Source: Thermoplasmatota archaeon (GTDB lineage Archaea; Thermoplasmatota; Thermoplasmata; UBA10834). Taken from it: 6,738 nt of DNA. Positions 1 to 6,280 of this stretch are shown here, in pieces; position 1 is the stretch's first letter, and the number at the start of each line of letters is the position of its first letter. The stretch lies in assembly GCA_022848805.1 (NCBI GenBank), contig JAJISI010000069.1:1-6738 (forward strand), read 5' to 3'. The notes beneath the pieces were generated by a model. The model saw only the letters and a program-made list of their open reading frames with translations, made no database searches and was not told the origin of the DNA. The position numbers were made by a program, and so were the translations under genes.

Positions 1-41
1 CGAACATCATGATACGGGACGCGGAGGGTCATTTTCATCAT
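1..41 (-). CDS. possible start of a divergent gene running off the left edge (partial, unidentified)
   Basis: On the - strand an open frame begins with ATG at 41 (further ATGs at 38 and 32) and stays open to the window edge, reading MMKMTLRVPYHDV. A GGTGA motif at 47-43 lies 10 nt before the ATG at 32, an acceptable Shine-Dalgarno distance, and makes that ATG the best start. The TATA-like element at 112-120 is nearly symmetric and could also serve this strand, giving a leader of about 50-60 nt that contains the hairpin at 51-69. Thirteen codons are too few to identify a product, and the call rests only on the start context. It could be chance; the + strand gene would then simply have a long upstream region. 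Confidence 0.25.
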   Translation of the reverse strand, partial: MMKMTLRVPYHDV

Positions 42-50
42 TCACCGTCG

Positions 51-69
51 CGACTGACGAAGTCAGTCG
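51..69. repeat. perfect inverted repeat, 8-bp arms with 3-nt loop
   Basis: CGACTGAC at 51-58 and GTCAGTCG at 62-69 are exact reverse complements around GAA. A G-T wobble at 50/70 could extend the stem. No T-run follows on either strand, so it does not look like an intrinsic terminator. It lies upstream of the TATA-like element of the + strand kinase, and within the leader of the possible divergent gene at the left edge. It could be an operator for a dimeric regulator or an RNA hairpin. A repeat with the same geometry but different sequence lies at 6080-6098. Confidence 0.6.
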
Positions 70-111
70 TAGTCGTGCCTCGCATCGGCGAATCCGAGCA
101 TCCGGCGTAGC

Positions 112-120
112 AAATATATA
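112..120 (+). promoter_or_regulatory. archaeal TATA box (box A) candidate for the PAS kinase
   Basis: AAATATATA stands out as the only AT-rich run in a GC-rich stretch. With the usual archaeal spacing of about 26 nt from box centre to transcript start, transcription would begin near 140-145. That is 6-11 nt before the GTG codons at 151 and 154 and about 36 nt before the GTG at 179. The near-symmetric element could also act on the - strand. Confidence 0.55.
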
Positions 121-150
121 CTGTCCTCGTCAATGTTATCAACCCCCTGG

Positions 151-178
151 GTGGTGCCAAACGATAAGGGTCCTCCAC
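151..178 (+). other. likely N-terminal codons of the receiver, out of frame with the gene by one base
   Basis: The receiver core should begin with a beta-strand ending in the acidic pair. In frame with the downstream gene, 170-181 reads V-L-H-V and continues into DDEE, which is that strand, yet this frame has no ATG, GTG or TTG anywhere between position 2 and 178. In the next frame, GTG codons at 151 and 154 (and ATG at 133) read VVPNDK and then run to a stop at 184-186. Dropping one G from the GGG at 168-170 fuses the two as MVPNDKVLHVDDEE, a normal receiver N-terminus, and places the start just after the transcript start predicted from the TATA element. I therefore suspect a sequencing or assembly indel, or a genuine frameshift mutation. 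The corrected protein from 151 would be 1351 residues. Confidence 0.55.
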
Positions 179-3100
179 GTGGATGACGAGGAGTCATTCC
201 TCGAAGTAGCCTCGCACTTCATGCAGAAGACTCGCGGTCTGGAAGTACACGGTGCGACTTCGGTCAGTTCAGCCATGGAAATGATGTCGCATACCTCGTT
301 CGATGTCATCGTATCCGACTATCAGATGCCGGAGACGGATGGCATAGATTTTCTCAAGATGGTAAGAGCTAGAGGGTCAGACATACCGTTCATCTTATTC
401 ACTGGAAAGGGCCGCGAGAGCGTCGTCATCGAGGCCCTGAACCAGGGCGCGGATTTCTATCTTCAGAAGGGCGGCGACCTCAGGTCACAGTTCCACGAGC
501 TCGCCAGCATGATATCTCAGGCGGTGCAGAGCCGGCGTGCCTCCACCGATCTGGTGGAGAGCAGGGAACGATTCAGAGGGTTGGCCGACACCATATCCGA
601 CTTGCTGGTCGGTTTGGACGACGATTTCCGGGTGACGTTCTGGAACAAGGCGGCAGAGGAAGTGCTGAAGATCAAGTCGGCGGAAGCGATCGGTATGACC
701 GCGTTCGACATCGTCCCACTGATCAAGAACACTCCGGTCGAGGACGCGCTCAGGAACGCGGCGACCAGCCGGCACATGAAGTCTGCCATGATCGATATGC
801 CTTCCGAGAATGACGCTAGGACGTTCGACATCGGCGTCTACCCTGGCGTGGAGGGGCTACTCGTCTTTGCCAGAGACATCACTGACACGAAAGCTGCCGC
901 TCAGCTGCTAGCAGAGAGCGAGGAGCGCTACAAGGCTCTTGTGGAGGCAGCTCCCAATGCGATTATCGTGTTCGTCATAGATACGATAGTATTCGCCAAC
1001 CCTGCCGCGGTCAGGATATATGGCGGCGACGACGAGAGTGACCTTATCGGGAAGAGGATATTCGACCTAATTGCGCCTGAGTTCGTCGACGAGTCGGCCG
1101 CCCGTATCCGGAAGATGTACGAGGACTCCGTTCCCGACCCTCCCTGGTCGTTGAAGATCTACACGAAAACCGGACCGGCTCGCGACATGTCGGCCACCTC
1201 GATCCCGATTACATTCTCCGGCAGAAAGGCGATCCTGACAATACTTCGGGATATTACTGAAGAGAACCGTGCTGAGACGCTGCTGCGCGCTAACCAGGAA
1301 GAACTTCGAACCATAATCGACTCCGTTCCCTTGATGATATCGTACCAGGACGTCGAGGGGAGGTTCTTGAGAGTCAACATGCCCTTTGCAGAAGTAACGG
1401 GGATGGACGAGAAACGCTTGCGTGGCCGAAAGGTGGAGGATGTGTTGCCCGGCTTCGGTGAGTTATTCTCACTGCGGGACAAGAAGGTCATCGAGACCCG
1501 AAGGCCGCTGATAGGTGCCGTAACCCCATATCGGGCGAAGCATGGCGTTAGATGGGCCAGAACGGACAAGATACCGTACGTGGACGATGCTGGCGAAGTG
1601 ATGGGCGTCCTCACCGTCGCTGAGGACATCACGGACAAGATCGATTCCGAGCGGAAACTAGCTCGGCAGAGAGTAATGCTCGACACCATGGACGACCCGG
1701 TGATATTCTCCGATTCAAACTACGGTATCGATTTCTGGAACCGTGCTGCCGAGAAGACATACGGATTCTCCGCCGAGGAAGTCATGGGGAGGAATGCGCT
1801 CGAGGTGTTGGAGACTGACTTCCTCCAGAACGACCGCGACGAGATGCTCAAGCGCGTCATTGAGGAAGGACACGTCGATATGGTGTTTCGACAGAAGCGG
1901 AAGGACGGTGAATGGATACACGTCGAGTGCACGACGGTTTGCCTGAAAGACGCCGAGGACACAGTGGTCGGTTTTGGAAGCATAAACAGGGATATCTCGG
2001 AACGTATCAGAGCTGAGGAGGAGTTGAGAGAGAGCAAGGAAGCCGCCGAGAGGTACCTGGAAATCGCAGCGGATCTGATAATCTCCATGGATGTCGATGG
2101 GGACGTCGTCCTGCTGAACCGCAGTGGGCATGCGCTACTCGGTTACCAGGAAGGAGAGCTCATCGGAAGGAACTGGTTCGACACATGCCTGCCTAGGGGC
2201 GTGAGAGCTGAGACCCGAGAGCTCTTCGACAAACTCATGCTCGGAGGGGGTGAGGATGCCTGGTCCCACGTGAACTCTGTGTTGACGAAGAACGGCGATG
2301 AGAGGACGATCCTCTGGCACAACACCCTGCTCTACGACGCCAGTGGCGAGGTGTCCGGTGTGCTGAGCTCGGGCGGGGACATCACCGAGCTTAACAAGGC
2401 GGAGGAGGCTGCATCGAGGGCCAATGAACAGCTGGAACATCTGTTGTCAGAGAGTTCTGCTGTGACATATTCCTGTAACGCTGAAGATCCGTTTGACGCA
2501 ACATACGTCAGCCCGAACATCAAGAGAATGTACGGCCACGAACCAGAGGAATTCTTCAAGAACCCCGGATTCTGGGCTAGCATGATACATCCGGACGATT
2601 CGGAGAGGGTTTTCAGGGAGCTGCAAGAGATATTCGAGAAAGGATATCATGTTCATGAATACCGATGGAAGAGGGAAGACGGCACATACACCTGGATTCA
2701 CGATGAACTAAGGCTAATCAGGAATGGGGATGGAGAGCCAATCCAAATGGTCGGCCTCTGGTTGGACATCGCTGATCGAAAGAAGGTCGAGGCGGAGCGA
2801 GAGACGGAACGGCGGGACTTCTCTCTCATTCTCGATTCAGCGCCACTCCTCGTCTTCTACAAGGATGAGGAGGGAAAGGTCATACTGGTCAACAAGGCCT
2901 TTGCCGAGGCTCTTGGGATGCCTAGGGAAGAGATCGTCGGAAAGACGGCCTCTGATCTTTTCCCCTCTGACATGGCCCAGGGCATGACGGACGATGACCA
3001 GGAGGTTCTGAGGTCAGGCCGCCCAAAGCTTGGCATAATCGAGCGTTATGAATCGGCGGAAGGCATAAGATGGGTACAGACTGAGAAGATTCCAGTCAAA

Positions 3101-4207
3101 GACGAAGCCGGCAACTCGATCGGTTTGGTCGGGTTCGCGCAGGACGTTACCGAGCGTAAGAAAACGGAGGAGGCGTTGAGGGAGAGCGAGGAGGCCTTCA
3201 AGTCTCTTGCCGAGAACTCTCCTTATGGCGTGCTGATCGGGGATGGAAAGGGCGGCGTGCTCTACGTGAACAAAAGAATGGTGAACTTGACCGGCTACAG
3301 TGTCGACGAGCTTCTCAACCTCAGCATCATTGAGAATCTGACGAGGCCGGAAGATAGGGAGAGCCTGAAAGAGAGAATGAAGGAACGCATGGAAGGCGAC
3401 TCCCAGAACTTACTTCCGTTCGAACGGGTCTTCCTGCGCAAAGACGGCACTGAAGTGCTGACAGACTTGGTTCCTTCAACCACGATGTGGAAAGGCAAGA
3501 AACGTCCGTTGTGCATAGTCCATGACATCACAGAGCGCAAGAAGGCGGAGGAGGGGCTGAAGATGGTCAACAAGAAGCTCAACCTCTTGGGAGGCATCAC
3601 CCGGCACGACTCCCTGAACCAGCTAACCGTCCTCAAGGGTTGGCTGTCGACCGCGATCGAGCAGGAGGGCGATGATTCAGTCCGCGACATGTTGCTCAAG
3701 GTCGAGAAGGCCTCCGACTCCCTTAAGATGCACTTGGATTTCACAGCGCAGTACAAGAGTCTGGGTATGAAGAGGCCTGGATGGATGCCCCTCGCGGAGG
3801 TGGCAGCGAAGGTGACCGAGGGGCTCGGCAGACAGGGCATCTCGGTGAGCGTCGAGGTGGAGGACGTCGAGATATTCGCCGATCCCATGCTTGAGAACGT
3901 CTTCAGGAACCTCGTCAACAACTCCATCGCCCACGGTGACCACGTGGACAGCATCTCCTTTTCGTGCGAGGAGGGAAAGGACGGTCTCGCGATAATCTAC
4001 GAGGACAACGGAGTGGGGATATCGGCCGAGGAGAAGGCGAAGATATTCGCGCGAGGATACGGCAAACGGCACGGGTACGGGCTATATCTGAGCTGGGAGA
4101 TACTTTCCATAACGGGCATGACGCTGAAGGAGACCGGCATTCCCACCGAGGGTGTCAGGTTCGAGATATCCGTACTTCCTGGCAACTACCGGAGGAAGAG
4201 CGAATAG
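179..4207 (+). CDS. receiver-(PAS)x8-histidine kinase, cytoplasmic multi-PAS sensor
   Basis: A sensor kinase predicted to autophosphorylate on His and exchange phosphate with receiver proteins. Numbering is from GTG 179, the first usable in-frame start. Residues 1-115 are a receiver: acidic pair D2/D3, phospho-acceptor D47 in SDYQMP, T75, K97. Its first beta-strand is cut off by this start. Eight PAS domains follow, at about 127-236, 246-362, 371-488, 491-610, 613-739, 749-868, 877-994 and 1003-1121; each ends in a DIT-like signature (D233, D358, D483, D605, D734, D863, D989, D1116) spaced 122-129 residues. The sixth resembles the PAS_3 fold (IHPDD). The H-box is ITRHDSLNQL with H1143. The ATPase domain shows an N-box with N1244 and N1247-N1248, a G1 box DNGVG at 1276-1280, and a G2 box GYGLYL near 1299. 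I see no membrane segment or signal peptide, so it should act in the cytoplasm. There is no DNA-binding output domain, and the ligands are unknown. The family call is firm; the N-terminus is doubtful because of the probable frameshift at 168-170. Confidence 0.95.
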   Translation: MDDEESFLEVASHFMQKTRGLEVHGATSVSSAMEMMSHTSFDVIVSDYQMPETDGIDFLKMVRARGSDIPFILFTGKGRESVVIEALNQGADFYLQKGGDLRSQFHELASMISQAVQSRRASTDLVESRERFRGLADTISDLLVGLDDDFRVTFWNKAAEEVLKIKSAEAIGMTAFDIVPLIKNTPVEDALRNAATSRHMKSAMIDMPSENDARTFDIGVYPGVEGLLVFARDITDTKAAAQLLAESEERYKALVEAAPNAIIVFVIDTIVFANPAAVRIYGGDDESDLIGKRIFDLIAPEFVDESAARIRKMYEDSVPDPPWSLKIYTKTGPARDMSATSIPITFSGRKAILTILRDITEENRAETLLRANQEELRTIIDSVPLMISYQDVEGRFLRVNMPFAEVTGMDEKRLRGRKVEDVLPGFGELFSLRDKKVIETRRPLIGAVTPYRAKHGVRWARTDKIPYVDDAGEVMGVLTVAEDITDKIDSERKLARQRVMLDTMDDPVIFSDSNYGIDFWNRAAEKTYGFSAEEVMGRNALEVLETDFLQNDRDEMLKRVIEEGHVDMVFRQKRKDGEWIHVECTTVCLKDAEDTVVGFGSINRDISERIRAEEELRESKEAAERYLEIAADLIISMDVDGDVVLLNRSGHALLGYQEGELIGRNWFDTCLPRGVRAETRELFDKLMLGGGEDAWSHVNSVLTKNGDERTILWHNTLLYDASGEVSGVLSSGGDITELNKAEEAASRANEQLEHLLSESSAVTYSCNAEDPFDATYVSPNIKRMYGHEPEEFFKNPGFWASMIHPDDSERVFRELQEIFEKGYHVHEYRWKREDGTYTWIHDELRLIRNGDGEPIQMVGLWLDIADRKKVEAERETERRDFSLILDSAPLLVFYKDEEGKVILVNKAFAEALGMPREEIVGKTASDLFPSDMAQGMTDDDQEVLRSGRPKLGIIERYESAEGIRWVQTEKIPVKDEAGNSIGLVGFAQDVTERKKTEEALRESEEAFKSLAENSPYGVLIGDGKGGVLYVNKRMVNLTGYSVDELLNLSIIENLTRPEDRESLKERMKERMEGDSQNLLPFERVFLRKDGTEVLTDLVPSTTMWKGKKRPLCIVHDITERKKAEEGLKMVNKKLNLLGGITRHDSLNQLTVLKGWLSTAIEQEGDDSVRDMLLKVEKASDSLKMHLDFTAQYKSLGMKRPGWMPLAEVAAKVTEGLGRQGISVSVEVEDVEIFADPMLENVFRNLVNNSIAHGDHVDSISFSCEEGKDGLAIIYEDNGVGISAEEKAKIFARGYGKRHGYGLYLSWEILSITGMTLKETGIPTEGVRFEISVLPGNYRRKSE

Positions 4208-4211
4208 CCCG

Positions 4212-6002
4212 TCATTCCATCAGCCTGCCCTCGAGGGACTTCTCCGAGACATCCTCGACGAGCACGTTCCTGTACCTGTCGAGTATGGCTTCCTTGTCGA
4301 GCATGCCCACCAGCTTGTTCGGCTTGTTCGGGTCTACCACGGGCAGGTGGCCCAACTTGCGGAGCACCATCTTCTCCAGCGCGGTCTGCAAGGTCTCGTC
4401 GGGGTACACCGTCACGACGCGTTTGGTCATCACATCCCTGACCAGCGCGTTCCTCCTGTCGCTCTCGAACGCTTTTCTCACATCGCTCAGGGTCACGATC
4501 CCTCTCAGCCGTCCATCCGAGGATATCACGGGGAAGCCCTTCCTTCCCGTGTACAGATGCATGTCGACCACCTTCCTCAGGGGCGTGTCGTCCTTGACAG
4601 TGACATAATCCACCGTCATGGCGTCCCTCACCCTGCCGGACTCGAGCACGTTGACCGACAGGTCCTGCACGTACCTGATCCCCTGCTTGGCCAGCTTGGC
4701 GGTGTATATCGTCTCCTTGGACAGCAGGCTGCTGACGGCGTCGCTCACCACGCAGGCGAACATCAGGGGGAGGATGATTTCGTAGACGGAGGTCATCTCG
4801 AACAGTATCAGGATAGCCGTGAGCGTCGCCCTGCTCGTTGCGGCGAACAGTGCCGCCATGCCTACCATCGCGTAGGCACCGTAGTGCGCCGACTCGAACG
4901 GGGACACCAGGTTCACGAAGATGCCGAAGGCGGCCCCGAGCATCGCTCCCAGGAACAGGGATGGACCGAACAGTCCTGCGGACCCTCCTGATCCTAAGGT
5001 CAGCGACGTAGCTAACATCTTGACTATGACGAGCAGCCCGAGGAACAAGATTGCCATGACTGGCGCCGACGGCATCTCCATGGTGCCGTTGAGCACGTTC
5101 GTCACAGAGTCATATCCGACGCCCAACGCCTGCGGGTAGAACAGGCCGACCGCCCCGACGAGCGAAGCGCCGATGAGCGGTTTGGCGTACATCGGGATCG
5201 AGATTGCGTCGAAGGCGTCTTCCAGCCTGTAGAACACCTTGATGAACAACACGCCCACAAGACCTGCCAGAAGGCCGAGTCCGAGGTAGAACACCAGCTC
5301 GTACGGGTTCTCGAGCCGGTACTCGGCGACGAGGGCGAATGTCGGGTTGTCGCCAAGGTAATGACGCGACGCCAGGGTGGCGAAGACCGACGACACGATG
5401 AGCGGGACGAACGACCTTGTCTTGAACTCGAGTAGGAGCAGCTCGAGGGCGAACACGGCGCCAGCGATGGGCGTGTTGAACGTGGCGGCTATCGCTCCGG
5501 CCGCTCCGCATGCCACCATGATTCTCAGCTCCGAGCTCGTCAGCTTGAGCTTCTGCCCGACGACGGAGGCGAACGAGGCGCCTATCTGGACAATCGGCCC
5601 CTCACGACCGCCCGAGCCACCCGACCCTAGGGTGATGGCGGAGGCCAACGCCTTGAGCGCCGGTACCCGCGCTCTGAAACGCCCCCGATTCGCGACCACA
5701 CCACGCATGACATCGGCGACGCCGGCACCCTTAACCTCCGGTGCGAGCCAGTATATGATCACTCCGACGAACACCGCACCTATCGCCGGCACGACGATGA
5801 TCCATACGCCGAGAGAATTATCGAGCGGGGATCCGCCCACGAAGAATATTTCCTGGAACGCATCGATCATCCATCTGAACGCTATTGCGATGAACGCGCC
5901 GAAGACTCCGATTATCGCTGCGAGGACGTTGAGCTTGCCATAATCTCTCATGAACTCGCTGCGGATGTATCCCCGCAATGTCTTCTGGAACTCTCCGAAC
6001 AC
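4212..6002 (-). CDS. ClC-family chloride channel/transporter with two C-terminal CBS domains
   Basis: An integral membrane anion permease of the ClC family, 596 residues from this start. The membrane part (about 25-440) carries GREGP at 132-136 with gating glutamate E134, GLFGP at 343-347, and pore tyrosine Y433 in the last helix region, matching E148, F357 and Y445 of the E. coli protein. Two features differ from E. coli. The GSGIP filter reads GAGVA at 92-96, so the anion-coordinating Ser is Ala93. The internal proton glutamate (E203) aligns with Leu188, in FALEL after FNTPIAG. A CBS pair follows (about 460-513 and 520-577), a cytoplasmic module that in other ClC proteins can bind adenine nucleotides. 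Start choice: GTG at 6002 has GGGGGGATC (6016-6008) ahead of it at good Shine-Dalgarno distance, while GTG at 6035, the longest option (607 residues), has none. The family is certain; channel versus exchanger is open. It is convergent with the PAS kinase (4-bp gap) and divergent from the downstream kinase. Confidence 0.95.
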   Translation of the reverse strand: MFGEFQKTLRGYIRSEFMRDYGKLNVLAAIIGVFGAFIAIAFRWMIDAFQEIFFVGGSPLDNSLGVWIIVVPAIGAVFVGVIIYWLAPEVKGAGVADVMRGVVANRGRFRARVPALKALASAITLGSGGSGGREGPIVQIGASFASVVGQKLKLTSSELRIMVACGAAGAIAATFNTPIAGAVFALELLLLEFKTRSFVPLIVSSVFATLASRHYLGDNPTFALVAEYRLENPYELVFYLGLGLLAGLVGVLFIKVFYRLEDAFDAISIPMYAKPLIGASLVGAVGLFYPQALGVGYDSVTNVLNGTMEMPSAPVMAILFLGLLVIVKMLATSLTLGSGGSAGLFGPSLFLGAMLGAAFGIFVNLVSPFESAHYGAYAMVGMAALFAATSRATLTAILILFEMTSVYEIILPLMFACVVSDAVSSLLSKETIYTAKLAKQGIRYVQDLSVNVLESGRVRDAMTVDYVTVKDDTPLRKVVDMHLYTGRKGFPVISSDGRLRGIVTLSDVRKAFESDRRNALVRDVMTKRVVTVYPDETLQTALEKMVLRKLGHLPVVDPNKPNKLVGMLDKEAILDRYRNVLVEDVSEKSLEGRLME

Positions 6003-6007
6003 GTTCT

Positions 6008-6018
6008 GATCCCCCCTT
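6008..6018 (-). promoter_or_regulatory. ribosome binding site deciding the ClC start at GTG 6002
   Basis: Read on the - strand, AAGGGGGGATC partly complements the archaeal 16S 3' end (GGAGGTGATC pattern). Its G-run ends 8 nt before the GTG at 6002. The sequence before the alternative GTG at 6035 (GTCCCACGGGT) shows no comparable match. This favours a protein 11 residues shorter than the longest frame. Confidence 0.5.
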
Positions 6019-6079
6019 GCCCGGATCGAGTCCACACCCGTGGGACGACACAGGGCTCAATCAGGCAATGGGCTTTTCG

Positions 6080-6098
6080 CTGAGCTCGGCGAGCTCAG
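6080..6098. repeat. perfect inverted repeat, 8-bp arms with 3-nt loop, in the ClC leader
   Basis: CTGAGCTC at 6080-6087 and GAGCTCAG at 6091-6098 are exact reverse complements around GGC. On the - strand it falls between the candidate TATA element at 6131-6139 and the ClC start, so the RNA leader would fold here. No T-run follows on either strand, arguing against a simple terminator. An operator or a leader hairpin controlling the ClC gene is possible. The stem and loop lengths match those of the repeat at 51-69, although the sequences differ. Confidence 0.6.
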
Positions 6099-6130
6099 AC
6101 TTGTCTCCTACTGGGTGAAGCAGTATCTTT

Positions 6131-6139
6131 GAGATATTT
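6131..6139 (-). promoter_or_regulatory. TATA box candidate for the ClC gene
   Basis: The - strand reads GAAAGAAATATCTC here, a purine-rich (BRE-like) stretch followed by an AT-rich core. The usual spacing would start the transcript near 6109, leaving a leader of about 75-105 nt before the ClC start. That leader would contain the hairpin at 6080-6098. A short inverted repeat (TATCT-TTG-AGATA, 6124-6136) overlaps the element and might be a repressor site. This is weaker than the other two promoter calls. Confidence 0.35.
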
Positions 6140-6245
6140 CTTTCTGACTCAGTAGCCCAGAAATTCGTCCGAGGACGCGCAGGTATCCCCCCTAGCTCAG
6201 GCGCCCCTCTTCTTCCGTGTTCCTCCAGTGCGGGGGCCGGGAAAC

Positions 6246-6255
6246 CCATAAATAG
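6246..6255 (+). promoter_or_regulatory. TATA box candidate for the downstream histidine kinase
   Basis: CCATAAATAG is the AT-rich element closest to the expected position. Its centre lies about 30 nt before the GTG at 6281, so the transcript should start within a few bases of the start codon, giving a leaderless or nearly leaderless mRNA. No Shine-Dalgarno sequence precedes the GTG, which agrees. Confidence 0.5.
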
Positions 6256-6280
6256 CATCTGCCGAATAGATTCAGTCACG

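Noticed and set aside
9..110. + strand small frame from ATG 9 (MIRDAEGHF...), about 33 codons
   Set aside because: No Shine-Dalgarno sequence, it runs through the perfect hairpin, it stops before the TATA element, and its composition looks non-coding.
2..178. Upstream in-frame extension of the large kinase to the window edge with no stop codon
   Set aside because: The frame is open, but it has no start codon, is rich in Arg, Ser, His and Cys, and crosses the hairpin and TATA element. Only the last few codons (RVLH) look like protein, which points to the frameshift explanation.
4228..4237. Perfect palindrome CCCTCGAGGG near the convergent junction as a bidirectional terminator
   Set aside because: It has no loop and no adjoining T-run, and it encodes conserved-frame ClC C-terminal residues; chance in GC-rich coding DNA is sufficient.
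3964..4608. + strand open frame of 214 codons across the kinase and ClC 3' ends
   Set aside because: Out of frame with the kinase HATPase domain and antisense to the CBS domains, both of which are clearly real; no start context or family signal.
4152..4991. + strand open frame of 279 codons spanning the convergent junction
   Set aside because: It lies almost wholly antisense to the certain ClC/CBS coding sequence; its His/Gln/Val-rich composition is what a GC-rich antisense frame gives, and it shows no domain.
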